Shown one piece after another: positions 7,466 through 13,966 of a stretch of DNA of 34,831 nucleotides. The DNA comes from Burkholderia sp. S171. GTDB taxonomy: Bacteria > Pseudomonadota > Gammaproteobacteria > Burkholderiales > Burkholderiaceae. The first letter of the stretch is position 1, and every line of letters starts with the position of its first letter. Where the stretch lies: the NCBI RefSeq assembly GCF_009766085.1, contig NZ_LMUF01000035.1, positions 1 to 34,831 on the forward strand. The letters run 5' to 3'. A program made the translations under genes and the position numbers. The notes below the pieces were generated by a model. That model saw only the letters and a list, made by a program, of their open reading frames with translations, was not told where the DNA came from and ran no database searches.

Positions 7466-7750
7466 TTACCCGCGACGGTTCCAGCCGTCATGACCGTAGC
7501 CACCATGATCCCAGCCGGTGCGGTTCCAATGTCCACGGTCCGGACCGCCCCAGCGGTCGTCGCGATGACCCCAGACGGGCGGGGGAGCGCGATAGTACGG
7601 CGCGGGTTGGACATATACCGGTGCGGATTGCACATACGCGGGCACGCCGAGTGACAGTCCAATAGAGACATCGGTGTGAGCTTGCGCGGCGCCGACTGCG
7701 CCCATTGCAAGACCAGCGGCAACCAGCAAATGAGTGACGATGCGTTTCAT
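7466..7750 (-). CDS. Small exported His/Gly/Trp-rich protein of unknown function
   Basis: A 94-residue protein. Residues 1-24 form a clear Sec signal peptide (MKRIVTHLLVAAGLAMGAVG then AQA before HTDVS). The mature part starts with a short beta-like segment (VSIGLSLGVP), then a Pro/Tyr/Val-rich stretch (VQSAPVYVQPAPYYRAPPPVW) and a C-terminal tail rich in Gly, His, Trp, Asp and Arg (HWNRTGWDHGGYGHDGW). Proteins of this composition are common in Burkholderiales, and the tail could bind metal, but no function is established. GGAGAACACC precedes the ATG at 7750. It stands alone, convergent with the HAD phosphatase gene. Confidence 0.85.
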   Translation of the reverse strand: MKRIVTHLLVAAGLAMGAVGAAQAHTDVSIGLSLGVPAYVQSAPVYVQPAPYYRAPPPVWGHRDDRWGGPDRGHWNRTGWDHGGYGHDGWNRRG

Positions 7751-8098
7751 GGTGTTCTCCTTTTGGGCGACGCGTGTCGCATGACTCCAAATCTACGCAT
7801 GAGCTGTTTTACGAGTATCGACGAGTTGTCAGCAAATGAAAGTATCGCGAAAGTTCAGGTTAGGGTTTGTCTGCCGGCTAAATACCTGCAAAGTCCCTGT
7901 CAGCCGTCGTTTGTAGGCAGTTTCCCTACCGCATATAAGTAATTTGACATTTAAAAACCCTCGCGGGCCGTAAGCCGCCATTACATTTGTCGCGGATTAT
8001 TCATATTGATCTGCCATATCGGCGAGATAAAAACGAATCACGCAATAAAAAACGGGCGCTGAGCGCCCGTTTTTCTATCGGCCTTCACCGTTTTTAAT
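7751..8098. other. Intergenic region between aqpZ and the small secreted protein gene
   Basis: 348 bases, more AT-rich than the genes around it, with no believable coding frame. It holds the aqpZ terminator (8048-8074) and must contain the promoter of the small secreted protein gene on the minus strand, near 7760-7850. No other structure was seen. Confidence 0.5.
8048..8074 (-). terminator. Terminator of aqpZ (bidirectional form)
   Basis: Stem CGGGCGC (8053-8059) with GCGCCCG (8063-8069) and a three-base loop, flanked by five A on one side and five T on the other. It lies 25 bases past the aqpZ stop and would work in both directions. Confidence 0.9.
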
Positions 8099-8818
8099 TC
8101 ACGCTGCAGCAAGCGCCCGGTTCTTCGCACCGGTCAGCAACGGATAAACCACGCCTGCGATGATGGCGCCAATGATGGGGGCGACCCAGAACAGCCACAG
8201 TTGTTCCATCGCCGCACCGCCCACGAACAACGCCGGGCCCGTGGAACGCGCCGGGTTCACCGACGTATTCGTGACCGGAATCGAGATCAGGTGGATCAGC
8301 GTCAGGCACAGGCCAATGGCGATTGGCGCAAACCCGGCAGGCGCGCGGCTGTCGGTGGCGCCCAGGATGACGAACAGGAAGAAGAACGTCATTACGACTT
8401 CACATACGAGCGCTGCGATCATTGTGTAATGACCCGGCGAGTGATCGCCGTAACCATTGGTGGCAAAGCCGCTGGCAACCAGGTCGAAGCCCGGCGCGCC
8501 ACTGGCGATCACCGACAACACGTACGCGCCGAGCACGCCACCCACCACTTGGGCAACAATGTACGGACCCAGATCGCGGACCGGGAAGCGTCCTGCGACC
8601 GTCAAACCGACGCTCACTGCCGGGTTCAAGTGGCAACCCGAAATGTGACCGATGGCGTAGGCCATGGTGAGCACCGTCAGGCCGAACGCTAGCGACACGC
8701 CCGCGAAGCCAATACCAAGTTGAGGGTAACCCGCGGCCAGCACTGCGCTGCCGCAGCCGCCCAGCACGAGCCAGAACGTACCAAACATTTCTGCGCCGAG
8801 GCGCTGTCCTAATCGCAT
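8099..8818 (-). CDS. aqpZ: Aquaporin Z
   Basis: Inner-membrane water channel of the MIP family, 239 residues with six membrane helices. Both half-helix motifs are intact: HLNPAVS at 63-69 and SVNPARS at 186-192. The selectivity-filter residues match those of E. coli AqpZ with a constant offset of two: Phe45, His176, Thr185 and Arg191, which argues for a water-specific pore rather than a glycerol channel. The start MRLGQRLGAEMFGTFWLV at 8818 was chosen because AGGA lies 10 bases before it; the frame is open upstream to 8875. A strong terminator follows. It is divergent from the H-NS-like gene. Confidence 0.96.
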   Translation of the reverse strand: MRLGQRLGAEMFGTFWLVLGGCGSAVLAAGYPQLGIGFAGVSLAFGLTVLTMAYAIGHISGCHLNPAVSVGLTVAGRFPVRDLGPYIVAQVVGGVLGAYVLSVIASGAPGFDLVASGFATNGYGDHSPGHYTMIAALVCEVVMTFFFLFVILGATDSRAPAGFAPIAIGLCLTLIHLISIPVTNTSVNPARSTGPALFVGGAAMEQLWLFWVAPIIGAIIAGVVYPLLTGAKNRALAAA

Positions 8819-8920
8819 GATTCGTAGTCCTAAAAATATATAAAAAACTGAAACAATTCCGACGCTTGTGACCACGGATATTTGTACGGACCACCGCGGC
8901 GGGTAAGCAGTGTAATCCGA

Positions 8921-8948
8921 GTCCCGGGACTAGTTGTCAACAATTGTT
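8921..8948. promoter_or_regulatory. Two adjacent palindromes between aqpZ and hns
   Basis: GTCCCGGGAC (8921-8930) and AACAATTGTT (8939-8948) are two perfect 10-base palindromes eight bases apart in the 294-bp divergent region between aqpZ and the H-NS-like gene. They could be operator sites for either gene. Short palindromes occur by chance, so this is weak. Confidence 0.3.
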
Positions 8949-9112
8949 AAATCACTCGGAACTAAGGGAACTCTTATTAAGAATGCCCTGTAGTTTCAAG
9001 ATTCTTCTCATTAGCATTAAGATTTTTTGCAATTGGATGTTCAAACGTTGCATCTTTTAATCGATGCCGTTACGCTTCTCAATAATCGCGGGCTATTAGA
9101 AAGGATTGGGAA

Positions 9113-9418
9113 ATGTCGGAATACACCGAGCTCAAGGCGCAGATCGCCAAGCTTCAGGAGCAGGCGGAGGAGGCACGCCGCGCAGAACTGGAAGCAGTAC
9201 TCGCAGATATCAGGCGCAAAATCGTCGAATACGGACTGACGGCGCAGGATTTGGGGTTAACAGTTATCCGGCGTGGCCGGCCACCGAAGAAGGAACCGCT
9301 CCCGCCGATTTATCAGGATCCCAAGTCAGGCAGCACTTGGAGCGGTCGCGGCAAACCACCGAAATGGATCGTGGGAAAGAATCGCGAGCGCTTCCTGATT
9401 AATCAGGCGCACTCTTAA
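9113..9418 (+). CDS. H-NS family nucleoid-associated protein
   Basis: A 101-residue DNA-binding protein that binds AT-rich DNA and silences genes. The N-terminal half (1-40) is a coiled-coil oligomerisation segment (ELKAQIAKLQEQAEEARRAELEAVLADIRRK). A linker with RRGRPPKK follows, and the C-terminal domain (about 66-96) carries the family motif DPKSGSTWSGRGKPPKW. This is the short form common in Burkholderia and Ralstonia, where many paralogs exist per genome, so no specific symbol is given. AAAGGA precedes the ATG. A perfect terminator follows at 9489. The upstream region is AT-rich, as is usual for autoregulated hns genes. Confidence 0.95.
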   Translation: MSEYTELKAQIAKLQEQAEEARRAELEAVLADIRRKIVEYGLTAQDLGLTVIRRGRPPKKEPLPPIYQDPKSGSTWSGRGKPPKWIVGKNRERFLINQAHS

Positions 9419-9488
9419 AAGAGTATGGTGACTGCATCGAATAACGTAGACAAAAATTGAACTTAAATGTTTGCATGAAATGAGAACG

Positions 9489-9520
9489 AAAAAATCCGCC
9501 CGAAGAGGGCGGATTTTTTT
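9489..9520 (+). terminator. Terminator of the H-NS-like gene (bidirectional)
   Basis: Stem ATCCGCCC (9494-9501) with GGGCGGAT (9507-9514) and a five-base GAAGA loop, flanked by a run of A on the left and seven T on the right. It can also end the convergent glycosyltransferase transcript that stops at 9651. Confidence 0.9.
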
Positions 9521-9650
9521 GTGCTTTGCAATAACGTTGGATAACTACGCAACCATTGTTGCCAATCGAGTCGATGCCGCAATTCCAAGCCTTTTCAAAC
9601 TTTTGCGGCGCGGCACCCGGTCTCCAGCGACTGAAGCAATGAGCCGGTAT

Positions 9651-10721
9651 TTAACCGATCGCTACTCGGCGCAATACCGGTCGGTTGGCGGCTTGCAATA
9701 ACGCGGTATAGCTCTCTACGTAGTTTAGCGCCATGGTCTTTGCACTAAAGCGACGTTCGAACTGCGCGCGAATTTCAGTGCGTGAGAGTTCATCCAGGCG
9801 CTGAAGTGCGCCGACCGCGCCCTGCACGTCCTCGCAAATGAAACCCGTCACGCCGTGGTCGATCACTTCCGGCACCGAACCACGATTGAACGCGATCACC
9901 GGCGTACCACACGCCATCGCTTCAATCATCACCAGGCCAAACGGCTCCGACCAGTCAATCGGGAACAGCAACGCTTTGGCGCCCGACAGGAACTCCGGCT
10001 TTTGCTGCTCATTGATCTCGCCGACAAATTCAACACTGGCTTTCGATTCCGCCAGCAGCGGCTCGATCACACTCTTGAAGTACTCCTGGTCGACCTTGTC
10101 CACCTTGGCAGCAATCTTCAGCGGAAGGCCGCTTTGAGCGGCAATCTTGATGGCCAGATCGGCGCGCTTTTCCGGGCAGATACGACCCAAAAACGCGAGG
10201 TATTCCGGCTTCTTGTGCGTTTGCGGCGTCAGCAAGTTTTCCGGAAGTCCGTGATAAATCGTGTTGAGCCATCCGGCTTGCGGAAGCGGCACGCGCTGTG
10301 AATCCGAAATCGAAACGACCGATGCGTCAGGAAATGCGCTGAACACCGGTTGTAGTTCGGGCAGATCCAGCCGGCCATGAAGCGTGGTCAGGAACGGCGT
10401 GTCCATTTGCGAGAACACCGAGAACGGCATGTAGTCGAGGTGGAAGTGCAGCACGTCGAATTCATGAGCCCGACGACGTACGTTCTCGAGCAACAGCGCG
10501 TGCGGCGCATTCCAGTCGCGGATAGACGGATCAAGTCGCAACGCGCGCGGCCAGGCGGCTTCCAGCTTCGCCTTGGTCTGCGAGTCGCCGCTCGCGAACA
10601 GGGTCACGTCATGGCCGAGATCAACCAGAGCGTCGGTCAGATACGACACAACGCGCTCGGTGCCGCCGTAGAACTTCGGGGGGACCGCTTCGTGCAAGGG
10701 TGCAATTTGTGCGATACGCAT
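9651..10721 (-). CDS. Glycosyltransferase family 4 protein
   Basis: A 356-residue GT-B fold glycosyltransferase that transfers a sugar from a nucleotide sugar to an unknown acceptor; cytoplasmic, no signal peptide. The N-terminal acceptor domain starts MRIAQIAPLHEAVPPKFYGGTERV, with the Gly-Gly loop typical of GT4. The C-terminal donor domain carries FLGRICPEKRADLAI (177-191) and the E-x7-E motif with Glu259 and Glu267 in EPFGLVMIEAMACG. The start at 10721 is supported by AGGAG in front of it; the frame opens further upstream to 10757. It stands between hns and motA, so a role in modifying flagellin or surface polysaccharide is possible, but nothing in the sequence proves it. Confidence 0.92.
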   Translation of the reverse strand: MRIAQIAPLHEAVPPKFYGGTERVVSYLTDALVDLGHDVTLFASGDSQTKAKLEAAWPRALRLDPSIRDWNAPHALLLENVRRRAHEFDVLHFHLDYMPFSVFSQMDTPFLTTLHGRLDLPELQPVFSAFPDASVVSISDSQRVPLPQAGWLNTIYHGLPENLLTPQTHKKPEYLAFLGRICPEKRADLAIKIAAQSGLPLKIAAKVDKVDQEYFKSVIEPLLAESKASVEFVGEINEQQKPEFLSGAKALLFPIDWSEPFGLVMIEAMACGTPVIAFNRGSVPEVIDHGVTGFICEDVQGAVGALQRLDELSRTEIRAQFERRFSAKTMALNYVESYTALLQAANRPVLRRVAIG

Positions 10722-11130
10722 AACGTGACTCTCCTGTTCGTGACGGCTTCGACGCACAGTCTTCGGAACGAAAACCGGTGAAGCCTTGCGGACGGGCCAG
10801 CGTCAATGCTGCCGCCCCCTGAAAGATAGGACCCGGATGAATCGGGTTATCCCTTACAACCCATTATCGAGATGACTCTTCGCATCAACGAGTCATTTTG
10901 CAAACGCTTAACCTTGTTACAGGCCGAAACACCGGCCGTTACGTAGTTCGGCGGATCGCCGACACCCTTATGCGGCAAGCGATTGCGCGTCTGATTTCAA
11001 ATTGCGCGGTGCAGGATGCATTGCCCAAGACGCAAGAAGCAGCAAAGTATGTGCCACCGCGCAGGCGCGCTGGGCATGCCGCGCCCGGGTTGACGTTAGC
11101 CTTGGGCGGGGAAAACAAATGCTCGCCGCG

Positions 11131-11157
11131 TAAAGATTTACCCGGCCCAGCCGTTAG
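11131..11157 (+). promoter_or_regulatory. Upstream sigma-28-type promoter (motA P1)
   Basis: TAAAGATT (11131-11138), 11-base spacer, GCCGTTAG (11150-11157). This fits the FliA consensus TAAAGTTT-N11-GCCGATAA with exact spacing and three differences. It would start a transcript with a leader of about 325 bases before motA, or transcribe an unrecognised small RNA. Confidence 0.65.
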
Positions 11158-11418
11158 TCAGACGTTAGTCAAAGCATGGGGCAACCTGCTCGGAAATTAA
11201 TTCGCTCGCTCTCCACCGACTATTACTTGCTTACAATTTTTTGCCGATCCGTAAGCTACGAATCGGCATCTTTGCCCGGTTTCTGGACTGGCGCGAGCCA
11301 CGCACTGCAGCGAGGCGCTTGAACCGGCTCGCCAGCGGACTGCCCTGAAGGCTTGAATACACCGCCAATCAAGACGCCACCCGGCTTCAGACCCACTGCC
11401 CGATCCGCGATTTCCCTT

Positions 11419-11445
11419 CAAAGTTTTCCAGCCACTTGCCGTAAA
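11419..11445 (+). promoter_or_regulatory. Proximal sigma-28-type promoter (motA P2)
   Basis: CAAAGTTT (11419-11426), 11-base spacer, GCCGTAAA (11438-11445). Spacing and most positions fit the FliA consensus. Transcription would start near 11452, giving a leader of about 38 bases before the motA GTG. This is the most likely main promoter of the motility/chemotaxis operon. Confidence 0.8.
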
Positions 11446-11489
11446 CCACTTAACGGCGGTTTCGCCGATGCAACCATGAGGGCTCGATT

Positions 11490-12350
11490 GTGCTGATTTT
11501 CATCGGAACACTAGTGACGCTGTTGTCCGTCTTCGGCGGTTATGCGCTGGAAGGCGGTCACCTTGGCGCATTGGTCCAGCCCGTTGAAATCCTGATGATC
11601 GCGGGCGCCGGGGTGGGCGCCTTCATCCTCGGCAACGGCATGAAGACGATCAAGGCCACGCTGCGCGTGATCCCGACGCTCTTCAAGGGCTCGAAGTACA
11701 ACAAGGACGTGTACATGGAGCTGATGGCGCTGCTCTACGTGCTGCTCGCAAAAGCACGCAAGGAGGGCACGCTGACGCTGGAGTCCGATATCGACGATCC
11801 GGCCAAAAGCCCAATCTTCGGCCAGTACCCGAAGATCCTGGCGGATCACCATATTGTCGAATTTCTGACTGATTATTTGCGCCTGATGGTCGGCGGCAAC
11901 ATGAACGCGTTCGAGATCGAGAGCCTCATGGATGAGGAAATCGAGACGCATCACGCGGAAGGTGAAGGCCCGGCGCAGGCGCTGCACAAGGTAGGCGACG
12001 CAATGCCGGCGTTCGGGATTGTCGCGGCCGTGATGGGCGTGGTCCACACCATGGCATCGGCCGATCAGCCGCCGGCGATTCTCGGCGAAATGATCGCGCA
12101 GGCGCTGGTCGGGACGTTCCTCGGCATCTTGCTGTCCTATGGATTGATCGGCCCGCTCGCGAGCGTCGCGGAACAGCGCGTCGCGGAGTCGACGAAGATG
12201 TTCCAGTGCATCAAGGTGACGATCCTGGCGAGCTTGAACGGCTACGCACCAGCTATTGCGGTGGAGTTCGGCCGCAAAGTGCTCTTCTCCACCGAGCGTC
12301 CGTCGTTCTCCGAACTGGAAGAACACGTGCGCCGCGTGAAGGCGAAGTAA
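11490..12350 (+). CDS. motA: Flagellar motor stator protein MotA
   Basis: Inner-membrane subunit of the proton-driven stator, which with MotB turns the flagellar motor. The 286-residue protein has four membrane helices and a large cytoplasmic loop (about 50-170). Functional residues known from E. coli fall at the same numbers: Arg90 and Glu98 in the rotor-contact loop, Pro173 (AMPAFG) and Pro222 (IGPLAS) near the channel. The start codon is GTG at 11490, preceded by GAGGG about 8 bases upstream; the resulting MLIFIGTLVTLLSVFGGYALEGG fits the family. First gene of the operon, 33 bases before motB, and probably under the sigma-28 promoters upstream. Confidence 0.97.
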   Translation: MLIFIGTLVTLLSVFGGYALEGGHLGALVQPVEILMIAGAGVGAFILGNGMKTIKATLRVIPTLFKGSKYNKDVYMELMALLYVLLAKARKEGTLTLESDIDDPAKSPIFGQYPKILADHHIVEFLTDYLRLMVGGNMNAFEIESLMDEEIETHHAEGEGPAQALHKVGDAMPAFGIVAAVMGVVHTMASADQPPAILGEMIAQALVGTFLGILLSYGLIGPLASVAEQRVAESTKMFQCIKVTILASLNGYAPAIAVEFGRKVLFSTERPSFSELEEHVRRVKAK

Positions 12351-12383
12351 CCGCCTTCAACGACCGAGCGCACCGAGCCCGCC

Positions 12384-13364
12384 ATGCCGAACGACAAAGA
12401 CCGTCCGATTTTCATCAAGCGCGTCGTATCGAACAAAAAGTCACATCACGGTGGCGCCTGGAAACTGGCGTACGCCGACTTCATGACCGCGATGATGGCG
12501 TTCTTCCTGTTGATGTGGCTGCTGAGCGCGGTGTCGCCGGTGCAGCGCCAGGGGATTGCCGAGTACTTCAACATGCCGCTGAAGAACGCGATCATGGGCG
12601 GGCAGAAGAGCGGCATGGACTCCAGCATTATCGACGGCGGCGGGCGCGATATTTCAAGCCCCGAGCCGGGCACGACTCGTATGAGCGACGGCACGCGGCG
12701 CGTAGACCGGCTTGACGAGCAAACGTTGAGGGCCGCGCAGGGTGAACTCGAACGGCGCGACCAGGCGCGTTTGCGCGACCTGCAGGTCAAGCTGATGGCC
12801 GCGATTGAAGCGAACCCAGTGTTGCGCCAGTTCAGGCAGCAGATCCGGATTGATTCGACGCAACAGGGTTTGCGCATCGAGATTGTCGATACCCAGAAGC
12901 GCCCGATGTTCGCGCTCGCCAGCAACAACGTCGAGCCCTATATGCGCGACATCCTGCGCGAGATCGGCAAGGCGCTCAATGACGTGCCGAACCGGATCGT
13001 GGTGCAGGGACACACCGACGCCACGCAGTACGCGGGCGGCGAAAAGGGTTACAGCAACTGGGAGCTGTCGGCGGATCGCGCGAATGCGTCGCGGCGCGAG
13101 CTTATCTCGGGCGGCATGGATGAGTCGAAGGTGCTGCGGGTGCTTGGACTGGCATCGACGCAGAACCTGAACAAGCAGGATGCGTTCGATCCCGAGAACC
13201 GGCGTATCAGCATTCTCGTGTTGAACCACAAGTCGGAAGAGTCGATGACGCGCGAAGACCAGCCGGCGACCACGATTACCAGCAATGCGGGCGCCCCGGG
13301 CGACGTCAAGCCAAGCTTCGGTCCGCTGGCGCCGGCACTCCCGGCCAAGCCGGCGGCACCATGA
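12384..13364 (+). CDS. motB: Flagellar motor stator protein MotB
   Basis: Second stator subunit, 326 residues: a short basic cytoplasmic N-terminus (MPNDKDRPIFIKRVVSNKK), one membrane helix (about 30-50) that carries the proton-accepting Asp32 in AYADFMTAMMAFFLLMWLL, a periplasmic linker/plug, and an OmpA-like peptidoglycan-binding domain (about 150-275, including VVQGHTDATQY and NWELSADRANASRREL). The last 45 residues are Pro/Ala-rich, variable in the family. Thirty-three bases after motA; cheY follows 67 bases downstream. Confidence 0.97.
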   Translation: MPNDKDRPIFIKRVVSNKKSHHGGAWKLAYADFMTAMMAFFLLMWLLSAVSPVQRQGIAEYFNMPLKNAIMGGQKSGMDSSIIDGGGRDISSPEPGTTRMSDGTRRVDRLDEQTLRAAQGELERRDQARLRDLQVKLMAAIEANPVLRQFRQQIRIDSTQQGLRIEIVDTQKRPMFALASNNVEPYMRDILREIGKALNDVPNRIVVQGHTDATQYAGGEKGYSNWELSADRANASRRELISGGMDESKVLRVLGLASTQNLNKQDAFDPENRRISILVLNHKSEESMTREDQPATTITSNAGAPGDVKPSFGPLAPALPAKPAAP

Positions 13365-13431
13365 CGGGCGGCACTATGAAACTCGCTCACGAGAGCACGA
13401 CAGGAACATCGGACAGAGGGCTGCACACATC

Positions 13432-13812
13432 ATGATCAAGAACATTCTGGCTGTCGACGATTCGGCTGCCATGCGGCAAATCCTTTCGGCGACGTTTGTC
13501 GCGGCGGGGTATCGCGTGGTGCTGGCCATGGATGGCGCGGAAGCCTACGAAGCGGCGCTCGCCGAACAGTTCGATCTCGTGATCACCGACCAGAACATGC
13601 CGGCCATGAGCGGCCTTGAGTTGATCGGGAAATTGCGCGGACATCGTGCCTATGCGAATACGCCGATCCTCGTGCTGACGACGGAGTCGAGCGAGCCGTT
13701 CAAAGCATCGGCGCGCGCAGTGGGCGCGACGGGCTGGCTCGAAAAACCGTTCGACCCCGACATGCTGACCGAACTGGTGGCCACGCTGTCGGGAGCGGAA
13801 CACCCGAACTGA
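13432..13812 (+). CDS. CheY-like response regulator (first copy)
   Basis: A stand-alone receiver domain of 126 residues, presumably phosphorylated by CheA. The acid pocket Asp9/Asp10 (AVDDSAAMRQ), phosphoacceptor Asp53 (ITDQNMPAMSG), Thr83/Thr84 (VLTTESSE) and Lys105 (EKPFDPD) are all present. The start at 13432 was chosen because AGAGGG stands upstream and the receiver fold begins there; the longer open frame overlaps motB. It differs from the E. coli-like CheY at 21648 and resembles the TDQNMPxM(S/D)G type that sits before cheA in many proteobacteria. Its target could be the motor switch or it could act as a phosphate sink for the second CheY; the sequence does not tell. Confidence 0.93.
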   Translation: MIKNILAVDDSAAMRQILSATFVAAGYRVVLAMDGAEAYEAALAEQFDLVITDQNMPAMSGLELIGKLRGHRAYANTPILVLTTESSEPFKASARAVGATGWLEKPFDPDMLTELVATLSGAEHPN

Positions 13813-13825
13813 CGCCAACCGTTTT

Positions 13826-13902
13826 GCATGAAGCATGAAGCATGAAGCATGACGCATGACGCATCAGGCACGAAGAATTAAGCACCAAGCATCAGGCACG
13901 AA
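13826..13902 (+). repeat. Heptameric tandem repeat between cheY and cheA
   Basis: Eleven consecutive 7-base units: GCATGAA three times, GCATGAC twice, then degenerate units GCATCAG, GCACGAA, GAATTAA, GCACCAA, GCATCAG, GCACGAA. The last part also contains a 17-base direct repeat (13861-13877 and 13889-13905), exactly four units apart. It begins 13 bases after the cheY stop and ends 64 bases before the cheA start, so it is transcribed as part of the operon but not needed in either protein. Confidence 0.9.
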
Positions 13903-13966
13903 GAAAACATTAGCTTTTACGACGCGCATAGCGACGACAGACAAGGCATCCGGTGGTGACCCAGGC

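Larger units (their letters stand above)
10722..11489. other. Large gene-free region upstream of motA
   Basis: 768 bases with no convincing gene. Frames at 10898-11200 (plus) and 11197-11421 (minus) lack ribosome sites and recognisable folds, and I see no trace of FlhD or FlhC in either strand, although flhDC often sits just before motA in related genera. The region holds two sigma-28-type promoters (11131-11157 and 11419-11445), a hairpin GCCGAT-ATCGGC at 11243-11267, a small ACCCG-CGGGT hairpin at 10831-10847, and the glycosyltransferase promoter on the minus strand. Confidence 0.65.

Noticed and set aside
9471..9701. A 76-codon frame after hns
   Set aside because: It crosses the hns terminator and overlaps the end of the glycosyltransferase gene.
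10898..11421. Possible FlhD/FlhC or small genes upstream of motA
   Set aside because: Translations on both strands show neither the FlhD helical core nor the FlhC cysteine cluster; frames lack ribosome sites. A 48-codon frame from the ATG at 11176 also has none.
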